This document shows, one piece after another, positions 43,921 to 52,880 of a stretch of DNA of 64,000 nt. Each line of letters starts with the position of its first letter. Position 1 is the first letter of the stretch. The stretch spans positions 62,001 through 126,000 of the forward strand of contig BBDR01000011.1 in the NCBI GenBank assembly GCA_001312405.1. Direction: 5' to 3'. The stretch is from Clostridium sp. NkU-1. Its GTDB lineage: Bacteria; Bacillota_A; Clostridia; Lachnospirales; Lachnospiraceae. A program made the position numbers and the translations under genes. The notes beneath the pieces were generated by a model. It made no database searches, had not been told where the DNA came from, and was given only the letters and a program-made list of their open reading frames with translations.

Positions 43921-44759
43921 TTGTTGCCAAAACCGCCGGATTCTGCTTTGGAGTAAAGCGGGCGGTGGAACAGGTTTATGAACAGCTAAAAAGAGATGAC
44001 AAGCCTATTTATACCTATGGCCCCATCATCCATAACGAGGAAGTGGTACGTGATCTGGAGGAAAAGGGAGTAAGGGTCATTCATTCGGAGGAGGAGCTTG
44101 AGACGATCAGGCTGGAGTCGTTGTCATAAGATCCCATGGAGTAGGGAAACATATTTATGAGATCATGGAACGAAACGGGATCGAGATCGTAGACGCCACC
44201 TGCTTATGTGAAGAAGATCCACAGGATCGCCGAGGAGCAGAATCAGGCCGGCAGACGGCTTATTATTATCGGCAATGAAAACCATCCGGAAGTAGAAGGT
44301 ATTAAAGGCTGGGGAAATGACAATACTTTAGTGGTGGAAACACCCGAGCAAGTGGAAGGATTACCTCTATCGGAAGGGGAAAAGCTGTGTATTGTATCAC
44401 AGACGACATTTAATTACAATAAATTTCAAGATTTAGTTGAAAAAATTTCTGAAACGCGGTATGATATACTTGTTTTAAATACGATTTGCAATGCAACACA
44501 GGAAAGACAAGTGGAAGCAAAGCGGATAGCTTCAGAAGTGGATGCCATGATTGTTATAGGCGGAAAAAGTAGTTCCAATACCCAGAAGCTGTACGACATA
44601 TGCCGAAGGGAATGTAAGAATACTTACTATATCCAGACACTAGGTGATTTAGATCCTGATTGTGGAAATTCTGTGCGCAGCGTAGGTATTACAGCCGGGG
44701 CTTCAACCCCGAATTATATTATCGAGGAGGTTCATACTAATGTCAGAATTAAGTTTTGA
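43911..44759 (+). CDS. ispH: 4-hydroxy-3-methylbut-2-enyl diphosphate reductase
   Basis: The last enzyme of the non-mevalonate isoprenoid pathway. Starts at GTG 43911 (VEVIVAKTAGFCFGVKRAVE with the first Fe-S Cys). The second and third Cys lie in DATCPYV and VLNTICNATQERQ, and the end reads GITAGASTPNYIIEEV. About 282 residues. Two breaks: an indel near 44112 (before AGVVVIRSHGVGKHIY) and two missing C near 44203 (TGCTTAT for TGCCCTTAT). Overlaps rpsA by 20 bases in another frame; in some Clostridia the two are fused. Confidence 0.93.
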
Positions 44760-45838
44760 ACAAATGTTAGAAGAATCATTGAAAACTATACGTACAGGAG
44801 AGATCGTCACTGGTAAAGTCATCGACGTAAAGGAAGATGAAATCGTCTTGAATATAGGTTACAAGTCCGACGGCATCATTCCGCGTAGTGAGTACACGGA
44901 TGACCAGAATTTAGATCTTACAACTGTTGTACAGGTTGGAGAAGAGATGGAAGCCAAAGTCATCAAGGTAAACGATGGCGAGGCAGGTAGCCCTGTCTTA
45001 CAAGAGATTGGCAGCAGACAGAGGCAATAAGAGATTAGAAGAAGCATTTGAAAACCACGAGGTACTTATTGCAAAAGTTGCACAGGTACTTGACGGTGGT
45101 TTAAGTGTGGTTGTAGAGGGAGCAAGAGTCTTCATTCCTGCAAGTCTGGTTTCTGATACTTATGAGAAGGATTTATCCAGATATGCAGATAAGGAGATTG
45201 AGTTCATTATTACTGAATTCAATCCTAAGAGAAGAAGGATCATCGGCGACAGAAAGCAGATCATGGTTGCCAGAAGAGCCGAGCTTCAGAAGGAATTATT
45301 TGAAAGAATCCATGCAGGCGATGTAGTAGAAGGTACCATCAAGAATGTAACCGATTTCGGCGCATTCATTGACCTTGGCGGTGCTGACGGTCTGCTTCAT
45401 ATTTCTGAGATGAGCTGGGGCAGAGTAGAGAGCCCAAAGAAAGCTTTCAAGGCTGGAGAGAAAATTAAAGTCCTGATTAAGGATATCAACGGTGATAAGA
45501 TCGCCCTTAGCTTAAAGTTCCCGGAGACAAATCCGTGGAAGGACGCTTCTTCAAAATATGCAGTAGGCAACGTAGTAAGCGGAAGAGTTGCACGTATGAC
45601 CGATTTCGGCGCATTTGTTGAGCTGGAACCAGGCGTGGATGCACTGCTTCACGTATCCCAGATCTCCAAGGAGCATGTGGATAAACCTGCTGACGTTCTG
45701 GCTATCGGCCAGGAGATCGAAGCCAGAGTGGTTGATTTCAACGAAGGCGAAAAGAAGATCAGCTTAAGCATCAAAGCACTTCAGTCACAGGATGAGTCTT
45801 TATCAGAAGATGGGACAGTATATTCTGACGAAGTTTAA
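44740..45838 (+). CDS. rpsA: 30S ribosomal protein S1 (four S1 domains)
   Basis: About 366 residues with four S1 RNA-binding repeats: GEIVTGKVIDVKEDEIVLNI, then VLIAKVAQVLDGGLSVVVEG, GDVVEGTIKNVTDFGAFIDL and GNVVSGRVARMTDFGAFVEL. S1 helps mRNA bind the small subunit; the four-domain short form is usual in Firmicutes. An indel near 44984 (GAGGCAGGTAGC) breaks the frame before QVALSYKRLAADRG. ATG 44740 lies inside the ispH coding end and follows ATCGAGGAGG. Confidence 0.93.
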
Positions 45839-45866
45839 GCATAATAATAGACAGAACTAACTGATA

Positions 45867-45895
45867 AGGAAGTGGAGAGATCCACTTCCTTTTTA
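45867..45895 (+). terminator. Terminator after rpsA
   Basis: GGAAGTGGA-GAGA-TCCACTTCC followed by TTTTTAG. Confidence 0.88.
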
Positions 45896-45929
45896 GTTTG
45901 AAAAACCTGTAAAAGAAGAGAGGGATAAA

Positions 45930-47996
45930 ATGAAAAACAGGATCAAGTTCTGTCTGGCAGCCATTGTAATGCTGTCTTTTCTCCTATCCGGGTGCGGGAA
46001 GAAGATGGAGACACAGCCAGAGCCAGAGCAGACAGCGGCCCAGCCGGTTAACGTTCAGGGGGAAGCAGGAAGCGCTGCAGCGGAAAATTCAGATGGGGTG
46101 AGGCTGGAGGACGATTATTATGATTATATGAACCAGGATACTCTGGATCAGGTGGAGATACCAAGGGATTCCGGCGGCTGGAGCTATTTTTATCAGTTAG
46201 AAAAGGATTCCTATGAAGTTCTTGAGGGAGTGCTTGAGGAGGCAGTAAAGAACCGGAAAGAGGCAAAACCAGGTTCTCTGGAGCAGAAAATTGCGGATCT
46301 GTATTTATCGGCCATTGATATGGAAGGGCGTAAAAAAGCAGGTTTTGGACAGCTTCAGTCCTATTTGGACCAGGTGAGAAATGCCTCTGACATCAATGAG
46401 TATTTAAAGGCTGTAGGAAGTATTTATGGGGATCTGGGAGTCAGCAGCATTCTCATGACACAGTGGATGGAAGACATGAAGGACTCCAGCCAGTATGCCC
46501 TGTATGTGGATGGGGCGGATCTGGGGCCGGGAAAGGAAACACTGGAGGATAAGACACAGGCAAAGCTCATGGAGCAGTATGAAGACTATATCGGGCGGAC
46601 TTTGGAATATACGGGACAGAGCCGTGAGGAAGCAAAAAAAGCCGCCTCTGAAATCCTGGCATTCCAAAAGGATCTGGCTAAAAGTGCCCTTCCCTTGAGC
46701 CAGCAGGGTGACCCTGATATCATATACAACCCTTATTCCATGAAGGAAATAAAAGCCCTGCTCCCGGAAGGCGCTGCAGATTCTTATCTTGCGTCAGCCG
46801 GGCTGTCAGATGTTGATTCCGTAGTTGTGACCCAGAAGGCTCAGATGGAAAAAATCGGCCGGTATCTGACAGAGGATCATCTCCCTGTTTTAAAAAAATT
46901 ATTCCATATTCAGCCTGGTAAGTGATTTCGCACCTTATCTCACCCCGGAGATAAGAGATAATAATCTGGACTGGCATAATACCCAGAACGGCATTAAGGA
47001 GAGAAAGACGGACAAAAAGCTGGCCAGTGAAAGGACCCAGGACATGCTTGGGTTTGAATTCGGCAGGCTTTATGTGGAAAAATGTTTTTCAAAAGATGAA
47101 AAGACGGCCATTGAAAAGATGGTCCGCCATATCCTTGAGGCTTACAAAAAGCAGATCATGGCTCTTGACTGGATGGGAGAAGAGACTAAGACGGCAGCCA
47201 TAAAGAAGCTGGACAACATGACTCTTAAGATCGGATATCCTGACAAGTGGCCCGATGATTACGCAGGGGCCACCATCACGCCGACTGAAAAAGGGGGAAA
47301 CCTGATTGATAACGTCCTTTCCCTTATGAAGGCACAAAATACTGTGAACAAGGAAAAAGTCCGCAAACCGGTGGATAAGACGGAATGGGGCATGACGCCC
47401 CAGACTGTAAATGCCTATTATAACCCAACCGGAAACGAAATCGTATTCCCGGCCGGCATTTTACAGGCTCCTTTCTATGATCCTGACCAGGATTATGCGT
47501 CAAATCTGGGCGGGATTGGATCTGTCATTGCCCATGAGGTCAGCCATGCCTTTGATTCCTCCGGCTCTCTTTATGACGAAAAGGGTAATTACCATGTATG
47601 GTGGACCAATGAGGACAGGGCCAGATTCAAACAGCTGGCAGACCGGGTGGTGGCTTACTATGACGAACAGGATGGCTATAAGGGACGTCACGTAAACGGT
47701 GCCCAGACCTTAAATGAGAATATCGCGGATTTAGGTTCCATGGCCGCCATCACTTCCATTGTGGGAGATGATGCGGAAAGCTTAAAACTGCTCTTTAAGC
47801 AGTATGCAACCATATGGGCGTCGAAATATACGCCGGAGAGCATGATCAGAAGGCTGAACGTTGATGTCCATTCCCCGGCAAAGGTGAGGTCAATGCAGTT
47901 CTCAGCGCTGCCAATGCCTTTTATAAGGCTTATCCGGAAATAAAGGAGGGAGATGCCATGTACGTGGCACCTCAAAAACGTGTGAAGATCTGGTAA
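45930..47996 (+). CDS. pepO: M13 family zinc metallopeptidase lipoprotein
   Basis: About 688 residues. The signal FCLAAIVMLSFLLSGC has a lipobox LSGC, so the enzyme is tethered outside the membrane. Catalytic zinc site HEVSH is in VIAHEVSHAFDSSGSLYD and the third ligand in NENIADLGSMAAI; NAYYNPTGNEIVFPAGIL is the M13 substrate-binding strand. Breaks: extra A in the run at 46892-46898 and a missing G near 47886; corrected, it ends GDAMYVAPQKRVKIW. The usual CxxW end of M13 enzymes is here KIW without the Cys. It probably degrades extracellular peptides. Confidence 0.92.
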
Positions 47997-48005
47997 AAGC
48001 ACGGA

Positions 48006-48053
48006 AAAATCATGCCATGTCCGGAAGGTTTTCCACATGGCATGATTTTTATT
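48006..48053 (+). terminator. Terminator after the M13 peptidase gene
   Basis: AAAATCATGCCATGT (48006-48020) pairs with ACATGGCATGATTTTT, then TATTA. Confidence 0.88.
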
Positions 48054-48079
48054 ATCGACAAAAAGATTTCATAAAAATC

Positions 48080-48138
48080 TTGACAATATTTAAGGGTTAG
48101 TGTATACTAACTATTGCGTGATGGGAATGATTCTCATT
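48080..48138 (+). promoter_or_regulatory. feo promoter with palindromic operator and Fur-box-like site
   Basis: TTGACA (48080-48085), 17-base spacer, TATACT (48103-48108). The palindrome GTTAGT-GTAT-ACTAAC (48096-48111) covers the -10 box, so a bound repressor would block RNA polymerase. A second inverted repeat, AATGA-TTC-TCATT (48126-48138), just after the expected start site, resembles a Fur box. About 100 bases of leader follow before feoA. Confidence 0.75.
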
Positions 48139-48241
48139 AATATTATTGAAAAATATTTTATTGGCGCATTGAAACGTCCCGCTGTGCGGGCTGGCCCCTG
48201 CTTAAGATGCAAGGGCAATATGAAAAGAAAGAAGATGATGG

Positions 48242-48457
48242 ATGATGCCTCTGACAATGGTGAAGACGGGTGAACCTAATGTGATCCGCAAGGTAGGCGG
48301 CAAGGAAGAAACAAGACGCTTTTTAGAGAATCTGGGTTTTGTCTCCGGAGGAGTTGTAACTGTTGTTTCTGAAATAGGCGGAAATATGATTGTAAATGTT
48401 AAGGATTCCAGAGTGGCGATTGGGAAAGATATGGCCAATAAGATCCTGGTAGAATAG
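48242..48457 (+). CDS. feoA: FeoA family ferrous iron transport protein (first copy)
   Basis: A 71-residue SH3-like FeoA domain: MPLTMVKTGEPNVIRKVGGK, then RRFLENLGFVSGGVVTVVSE. FeoA is a small cytoplasmic partner of FeoB. Intact. The ribosome binding site is weak (AAGAAAGAAG). 15 bases separate it from the second feoA. Confidence 0.88.
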   Translation: MMPLTMVKTGEPNVIRKVGGKEETRRFLENLGFVSGGVVTVVSEIGGNMIVNVKDSRVAIGKDMANKILVE

Positions 48458-48472
48458 AGAGGGAGGCAGACA

Positions 48473-48691
48473 ATGACATTAAAGGAAATTCCATGCGGAA
48501 AAACAGTTAAGGTAACAAAGCTCACCGGGGAAGGCCCGGTCAAGAGACGTATCATGGATATGGGAATTACAAAAGGCGTGGATGTTTTTGTAAGAAAGGT
48601 AGCTCCCCTTGGGGATCCGATTGAAGTGACCGTAAGAGGATATGAATTGTCTCTGCGGAAAGCGGATGCGGAAATGATTCTTGTGGAGTAA
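48473..48691 (+). CDS. feoA: FeoA family ferrous iron transport protein (second copy)
   Basis: A 72-residue FeoA domain: LKEIPCGKTVKVTKLTGEGP, KRRIMDMGITKGVDVFVRKV, and LRKADAEMILVE. Intact; preceded by AGGGAGG. It differs clearly from the first copy, so the pair is old; two feoA genes before feoB are common in Clostridia. Confidence 0.92.
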   Translation: MTLKEIPCGKTVKVTKLTGEGPVKRRIMDMGITKGVDVFVRKVAPLGDPIEVTVRGYELSLRKADAEMILVE

Positions 48692-48707
48692 TTTTTTTTA
48701 CAGATGA

Positions 48708-48723
48708 GTTAGGTATGACTAAT
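48708..48723 (+). promoter_or_regulatory. Degenerate copy of the feo palindrome before feoB
   Basis: GTTAGG-TATG-ACTAAT keeps the TTAG...CTAA core of the site at 48096 with the same spacing. It lies in the gap between feoA and feoB and could give feoB separate control, or be a chance near match. Confidence 0.4.
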
Positions 48724-48763
48724 ACCGGATAATTAGGTGCTGACAGGCAGAAAGAGGTAGAGT

Positions 48764-50949
48764 ATGTCAATTAAGATTGCATTAGCAGGTAATCCGAACT
48801 GCGGAAAGACAACGCTGTTTAATGCGCTTACGGGATCAAATCAGTTTGTGGGGAACTGGCCGGGCGTAACAGTAGAGAAAAAAAGAAGGAAAGCTGAAAG
48901 GCCATAAGGATGTGATCATCATGGACCTTCCCGGCATTTATTCACTTTCTCCCTATACCCTGGAAGAAGTGGTGGCCAGAAATTATCTGATCACAGACCG
49001 TCCGGATGTGATTTTGAACATTGTGGATGGAACCAATATTGAGCGTAACTTATACTTGTCCACCCAGCTTATGGAACTGGGTATCCCGGTGATCATGGCA
49101 GTCAACATGATGGATATTGTTGAGAAAAACGGAGACAAGATACATATCCAAAAGCTGAGCCAGAAACTGGGCTGTGAAGTAGTGGAGATTTCCGCATTAA
49201 AGGGAACCGGAATCCAGGAGGCGGCGAAAAAGGCCGTAGCTCTGGCAAATCAGAAGAACAGTACTGTCCCGGTCCATAAATTTGCACTGGAAGTGGAATC
49301 TGTTCTGGATTCCATTGAAGATAAGCTGGGAAATGAGATCCCGGAAGATCAGAAGCGCTTCTTTGCCATCAAGCTTCTGGAAAAGGATAATAAGATCCAG
49401 ACCCAGATGAAGCATGTACCGGATGTTTCAGAAGAGATCAGCCGGATCGAGAAGGAAATGGATGACGATACGGAAAGCATCATCACCAATGAGCGTTACG
49501 TATATATTTCATCCATCATCCATGAGTGTTTTACGCGCAACAAGGTAGAAAAACTGACCATTTCTGATAAGATTGACAGGATCGTAACAAACCGTTTCCT
49601 GGCACTGCCTATCTTTGCACTGGTTATGTATATTGTTTATTATGTTTCTGTAACAACCGTTGGAACCTGGGCAACTGACTGGGCCAATGATGGCTTATTC
49701 GGTGAAGGCTTCAGCTTCTTTGGTCTGGAGGTTCCTGGTGTGCCGGTTGTTATTGAAGGCGTTTTAACTGCTGTAGGCTGTGCGGATTGGCTCCAGGGCC
49801 TGATTCTTGACGGAATCGTAGCAGGTGTGGGCGCTGTTCTTGGTTTCGTGCCCCAGATGCTGGTGCTTTTCATCTTCCTGGCATTTTTGGAGGCCTGCGG
49901 CTACATGGCGAGAGTTGCATTTATCATGGACCGTATTTTCCGCCGGTTTGGTCTTTCCGGCAAATCATTTATCCCGATGTTAATCGGAACCGGCTGCGGT
50001 GTACCTGGAATCATGGCTTCCCGTACCATTGAAAATGACCGTGACCGTAAGATGACTATTATGACAACTACATTCATTCCCTGCGGAGCAAAGCTTCCCA
50101 TCATCGCTTTGATTGCAGGTGCATTGTTTGGCGGAGCATCCTGGGTGGCTCCAAGTGCTTATTTCGTAGGAATCGCAGCGATCATTTGCTCAGGAATCAT
50201 TTTAAAGAAGACAAAAATGTTTGCAGGAGATCCGGCTCCATTTGTTATGGAACTCCCGGCTTACCATATGCCTACAGTTGGAAATATTTTAAGAAGCATG
50301 TGGGAACGCGGCTGGTCCTTTATTAAAAAAAGCAGGTACCATCATTCTTCTGGCAACTATCTTTGTTTGGTTTACATCCTTCTTTGGATGGGTTGACGGC
50401 CAGTTCAGGATGTTAGACGATTTGGAACTTGACCACAGCATCCTTGCAGCAGTTGGAAGCACGGTCAGCTGGATCTTCGCACCTCTTGGCTGGGGTGACT
50501 GGAAATCTGCGGTTGCAGCTATCACCGGACTGGTTGCAAAAGAAAACGTAGTAGGTACGTTTGGTATTCTGTTCGGTTTTGCGGAAGTTGCCGAAGATGG
50601 ATCTGAAATCTGGGGAACACTTGCAAGCAGCATGACTCCTTTAGCAGCATATTCCTTCCTGATATTCAATCTTCTCTGCGCCCCATGCTTTGCTGCTATG
50701 GGAGCCATCAAAAGAGAGATGAACAATATCAAATGGTTCTGGTTTGCCATTGGATATCAGACCCTTCTGGCTTATGTAGTATCCCTTTGCGTTTTCCAGA
50801 TTGGAAACCTGGTGCTCACAGGAACTTTTGGAATCTTTACTATCGTTGCCTTTGCCCTGATCGCAGGATTCATTTACCTGATGGTAAGGCCGTCAAAGGA
50901 AGAAAAAACATCAAACATTCATTTAAACAGCGTGGCAGGAGCGAAATAA
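48764..50949 (+). CDS. feoB: Ferrous iron transport protein B
   Basis: About 728 residues. The N-terminal G domain has G1 [20 protein letters not shown]3 DLPGIYSL and G4 (AVNMMDIV); the membrane part carries two Gate motifs ([38 protein letters not shown]). It imports Fe2+ across the inner membrane. Two extra A bases: run at 48880-48886 and run at 50325-50331. AAAGAGG precedes ATG 48764. Central gene of the iron cluster. Confidence 0.95.
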
Positions 50950-51010
50950 GCTCCGGCCACGGCTGGAAGCCTGCACTTACCTGCAGGCTCAAAATTTAAG
51001 GAGGTACTTT

Positions 51011-51148
51011 ATGGGAACACTGGTTGTTTTAGTCGTTGTTGCCGGAGCAGTGGCTTTGGCGGTAAAGAGCATGATTCGTGATAAAAAGAACGGGAAATCC
51101 ATTCAGTGCGGCGGAGAATGCAAAAACTGCGGAGGACATTGCCATTAA
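51011..51148 (+). CDS. FeoB-associated small Cys-rich membrane protein
   Basis: A 45-residue protein: one membrane helix (LVVLVVVAGAVALAVKSMI), a short basic stretch (RDKKNGKSIQ) and a Cys-rich tail CGGECKNCGGHCH. This matches the small FeoB-associated family found after feoB in Firmicutes, thought to assist iron transfer or FeoB function. TAAGGAGG precedes ATG 51011. Confidence 0.85.
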   Translation: MGTLVVLVVVAGAVALAVKSMIRDKKNGKSIQCGGECKNCGGHCH

Positions 51149-51151
51149 ACT

Positions 51152-51222
51152 GGGCGGCAGAGGGAAACACCCTTCGGGTATCCCTTTATGCCCCAAAAGC
51201 GTGGGTAATAATAAGGAAACAC
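51152..51222 (+). repeat. Dispersed two-hairpin repeat 2, copy 3
   Basis: GGGAAACACCC-TTC-GGGTATCCC, then TTTATGCCCCAAAAGCGTGGG, then TAATAATAAGGAAACAC. It is the copy in which both hairpins are clearest. It lies between the small Cys-rich gene and the Fur-family gene. Confidence 0.65.
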
Positions 51223-51260
51223 TGTTTTAGCCTTAAAAACCTGTAAACGGAGGCGTGCAA

Positions 51261-51753
51261 GTGGAGAGACAAACGAACATCAATGAAAAAAAGAAAAATG
51301 CCTGACTCCAGAAGCTATCGCAGGACAAAAATGCAGAAAGAACTGATCATTGAGAAGCTGAAGGCAAGAGGCTGCAGGATCACAAAGCAGCGCTGTACGC
51401 TGCTAGATGTCATACTGGAGCATGAGTGTTCCAGCTGCAAGGAGATTTATTATAAGGCATCAGGCGTGGATGAGACCATCGGCGCTGCGACCGTCTACCG
51501 GATGGTCAATATCCTGGAAGAAATCGGGGCCATCAGCCGGAAGAACATGTATAAAGTTGTTTATTCGGATACCTGCCCCATGGAAGAGGCATGTACAGTG
51601 GTTTTAGACGATGAGACTACTTATCAGCTTTCAGCCAAGAACTGGAATCAGGTGGTCCAGGCAGGGCTTAGCGCCTGCGGTTATCTGGATGGCCAGAAAA
51701 TATCTTCTATTATAGTAAAGCCCTGTGAATGTGAGAATGCTGATTGCATTTAA
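51261..51753 (+). CDS. Fur family transcriptional regulator
   Basis: About 163 residues. The winged-helix part reads KLKARGCRITKQRCTLLDVI and IGAATVYRMVNILEEIGAIS. The metal-binding region is unusual: Cys residues at CSSCKEIYY, CPMEEAC and the C-terminal CECENADC rather than the His-rich Fur sites. I favour GTG 51261, seven bases after GGAGG, which is in frame if the A run at 51285-51291 has one base too many; the alternative is ATG 51283. Sits at the end of the feo cluster, so it may regulate iron genes. Confidence 0.88.
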
Positions 51754-51759
51754 TATGTG

Positions 51760-51775
51760 GTTAGTATTAACTAAC
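51760..51775 (+). promoter_or_regulatory. Second perfect copy of the feo palindrome
   Basis: GTTAGT-ATTA-ACTAAC has arms and spacing identical to the site on the feo promoter (48096-48111). It lies between the Fur-family gene and the HD-GYP gene, 24 bases before the latter's start. Confidence 0.65.
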
Positions 51776-51798
51776 TGGAGGAATGAGTATAGAAATTT

Positions 51799-52412
51799 AT
51801 GAATAGGGGACCAGAATTAGAATTATGTTCAGGCAGTGTGGATTATCATGAAATCATCGAATGCATTGTGAGCGCATTGGATGCCAAAGACCCCTATACT
51901 GCGGGGCATTCCCAAAGGGTCAGCGATATGGCGCTGGCCCTTTCGGAGTTTTTAGGGCTTGATAAAAAGGAAATAGAGAAGATACATATAGCCGCTCACC
52001 TTCATGACATTGGAAAAATCGGGATTCCTGATTCTATTTTAAATAAGCCGGAAAAGCTTTCTGAGGAAGAATGGGCGGCCATGAAAAAGCATCCCAGGAT
52101 AGGGGCTGATATTTTAAGCAAGTCCCGTCATCTAAAGGAACTGAAGGATATTGTCCTGCATCACCATGAACGCTTTGATGGAAAAGGGTATCCGGAAGGC
52201 TTAAAGGGGGAAGAGATTCCTCTGGGTGCCAGGATCATAGCCATCTGCGATTCCATCGATGCCATGACATCGGACCGGGGGTACCGGAGGCTTATTCCAT
52301 GGAACACTGCTATGAAGAAATCGAAAAGAATCTGGGAATGATGTATGATCCGGTGATCGGTGCAATGGCATTAAAGCATTGGGACAAGGTGACCAAAACG
52401 GCCGGAAAATGA
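51799..52412 (+). CDS. HD-GYP domain protein (probable cyclic-di-GMP phosphodiesterase)
   Basis: About 205 residues, almost entirely HD-GYP domain: AGHSQRVSDMALALSEFLGL, HLHDIGKIGIPDSIL, HHHERFDGKGYPEGLKGEEI. The full HHExxDGxGYP motif predicts hydrolysis of cyclic di-GMP. A missing G near 52290 garbles the C-terminus; corrected, it reads YRRAYSMEHCYEEIEKNLGM and ends KTAGK. There is no sensor domain. A copy of the feo operator precedes it, linking it to iron or metal control (inference). Confidence 0.9.
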
Positions 52413-52516
52413 TAAAATTTATCAATAAACAGAATTGTATTTGACTGGTAAAAATATGCTTGATATGATTGCACTACAAAAGGAAAAATCTGGAGGTACA
52501 GAGGAGGATACAAGAG

Positions 52517-52810
52517 ATGTGGGATATTTTAAAGCTTAAAAAGGCAGGAATCTTTGCGGGAGGCGTGCTCTTTGGAACAGCGGGAGTCAAGCTTCTTTCC
52601 AGTAAGGATGCGAAGAAGGTCTACACCAATTGCACAGCAGCCGCTTTACGGGCAAAGGATTGCGTGATGAAGACGGCTACCCTGGTTCAGGAGAACGCAG
52701 AGGATATCCTTGCGGAAGCAAAGCAGATCAATGAAGAGCGGGCAGCAAAGGAAGCTGAGGTTTTGGAGGAACCGGAAACGGTTGAAGACGGCAGCGGTAA
52801 GGATCAATAG
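52517..52810 (+). CDS. Small protein preceding the P1B ATPase (DUF6110-like)
   Basis: A 97-residue protein. A hydrophobic stretch at residues 9-27 (AGIFAGGVLFGTAGVKLLS) is followed by a charged, helical part (NAEDILAEAKQINEERAAKE). Small proteins of this shape accompany unusual P-type ATPases in Clostridia, and I believe it belongs to the DUF6110 group, but that assignment is from memory. GGAGGATAC precedes ATG 52517. Confidence 0.65.
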   Translation: MWDILKLKKAGIFAGGVLFGTAGVKLLSSKDAKKVYTNCTAAALRAKDCVMKTATLVQENAEDILAEAKQINEERAAKEAEVLEEPETVEDGSGKDQ

Positions 52811-52832
52811 ACGACAAAAGAAAAGGAGAGAG

Positions 52833-52862
52833 CGGGGCCAAAAGAGAGAAGGGCCCCGTTTT
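52833..52862 (+). terminator. Hairpin between the small protein and P-type ATPase genes
   Basis: CGGGGCC (52833-52839) pairs with GGCCCCG (52852-52858), followed by TTTTC. Weak T tract, so probably an attenuator that lowers ATPase expression. Confidence 0.5.
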
Positions 52863-52880
52863 CTGTAGGGAGGATCAGAC

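Noticed and set aside
50968..50991. GC-rich hairpin after feoB (AGCCTGC...GCAGGCT)
   Set aside because: It is followed by CAAAATTT without a proper T tract and lies inside the feo operon; I could not assign it as a terminator.
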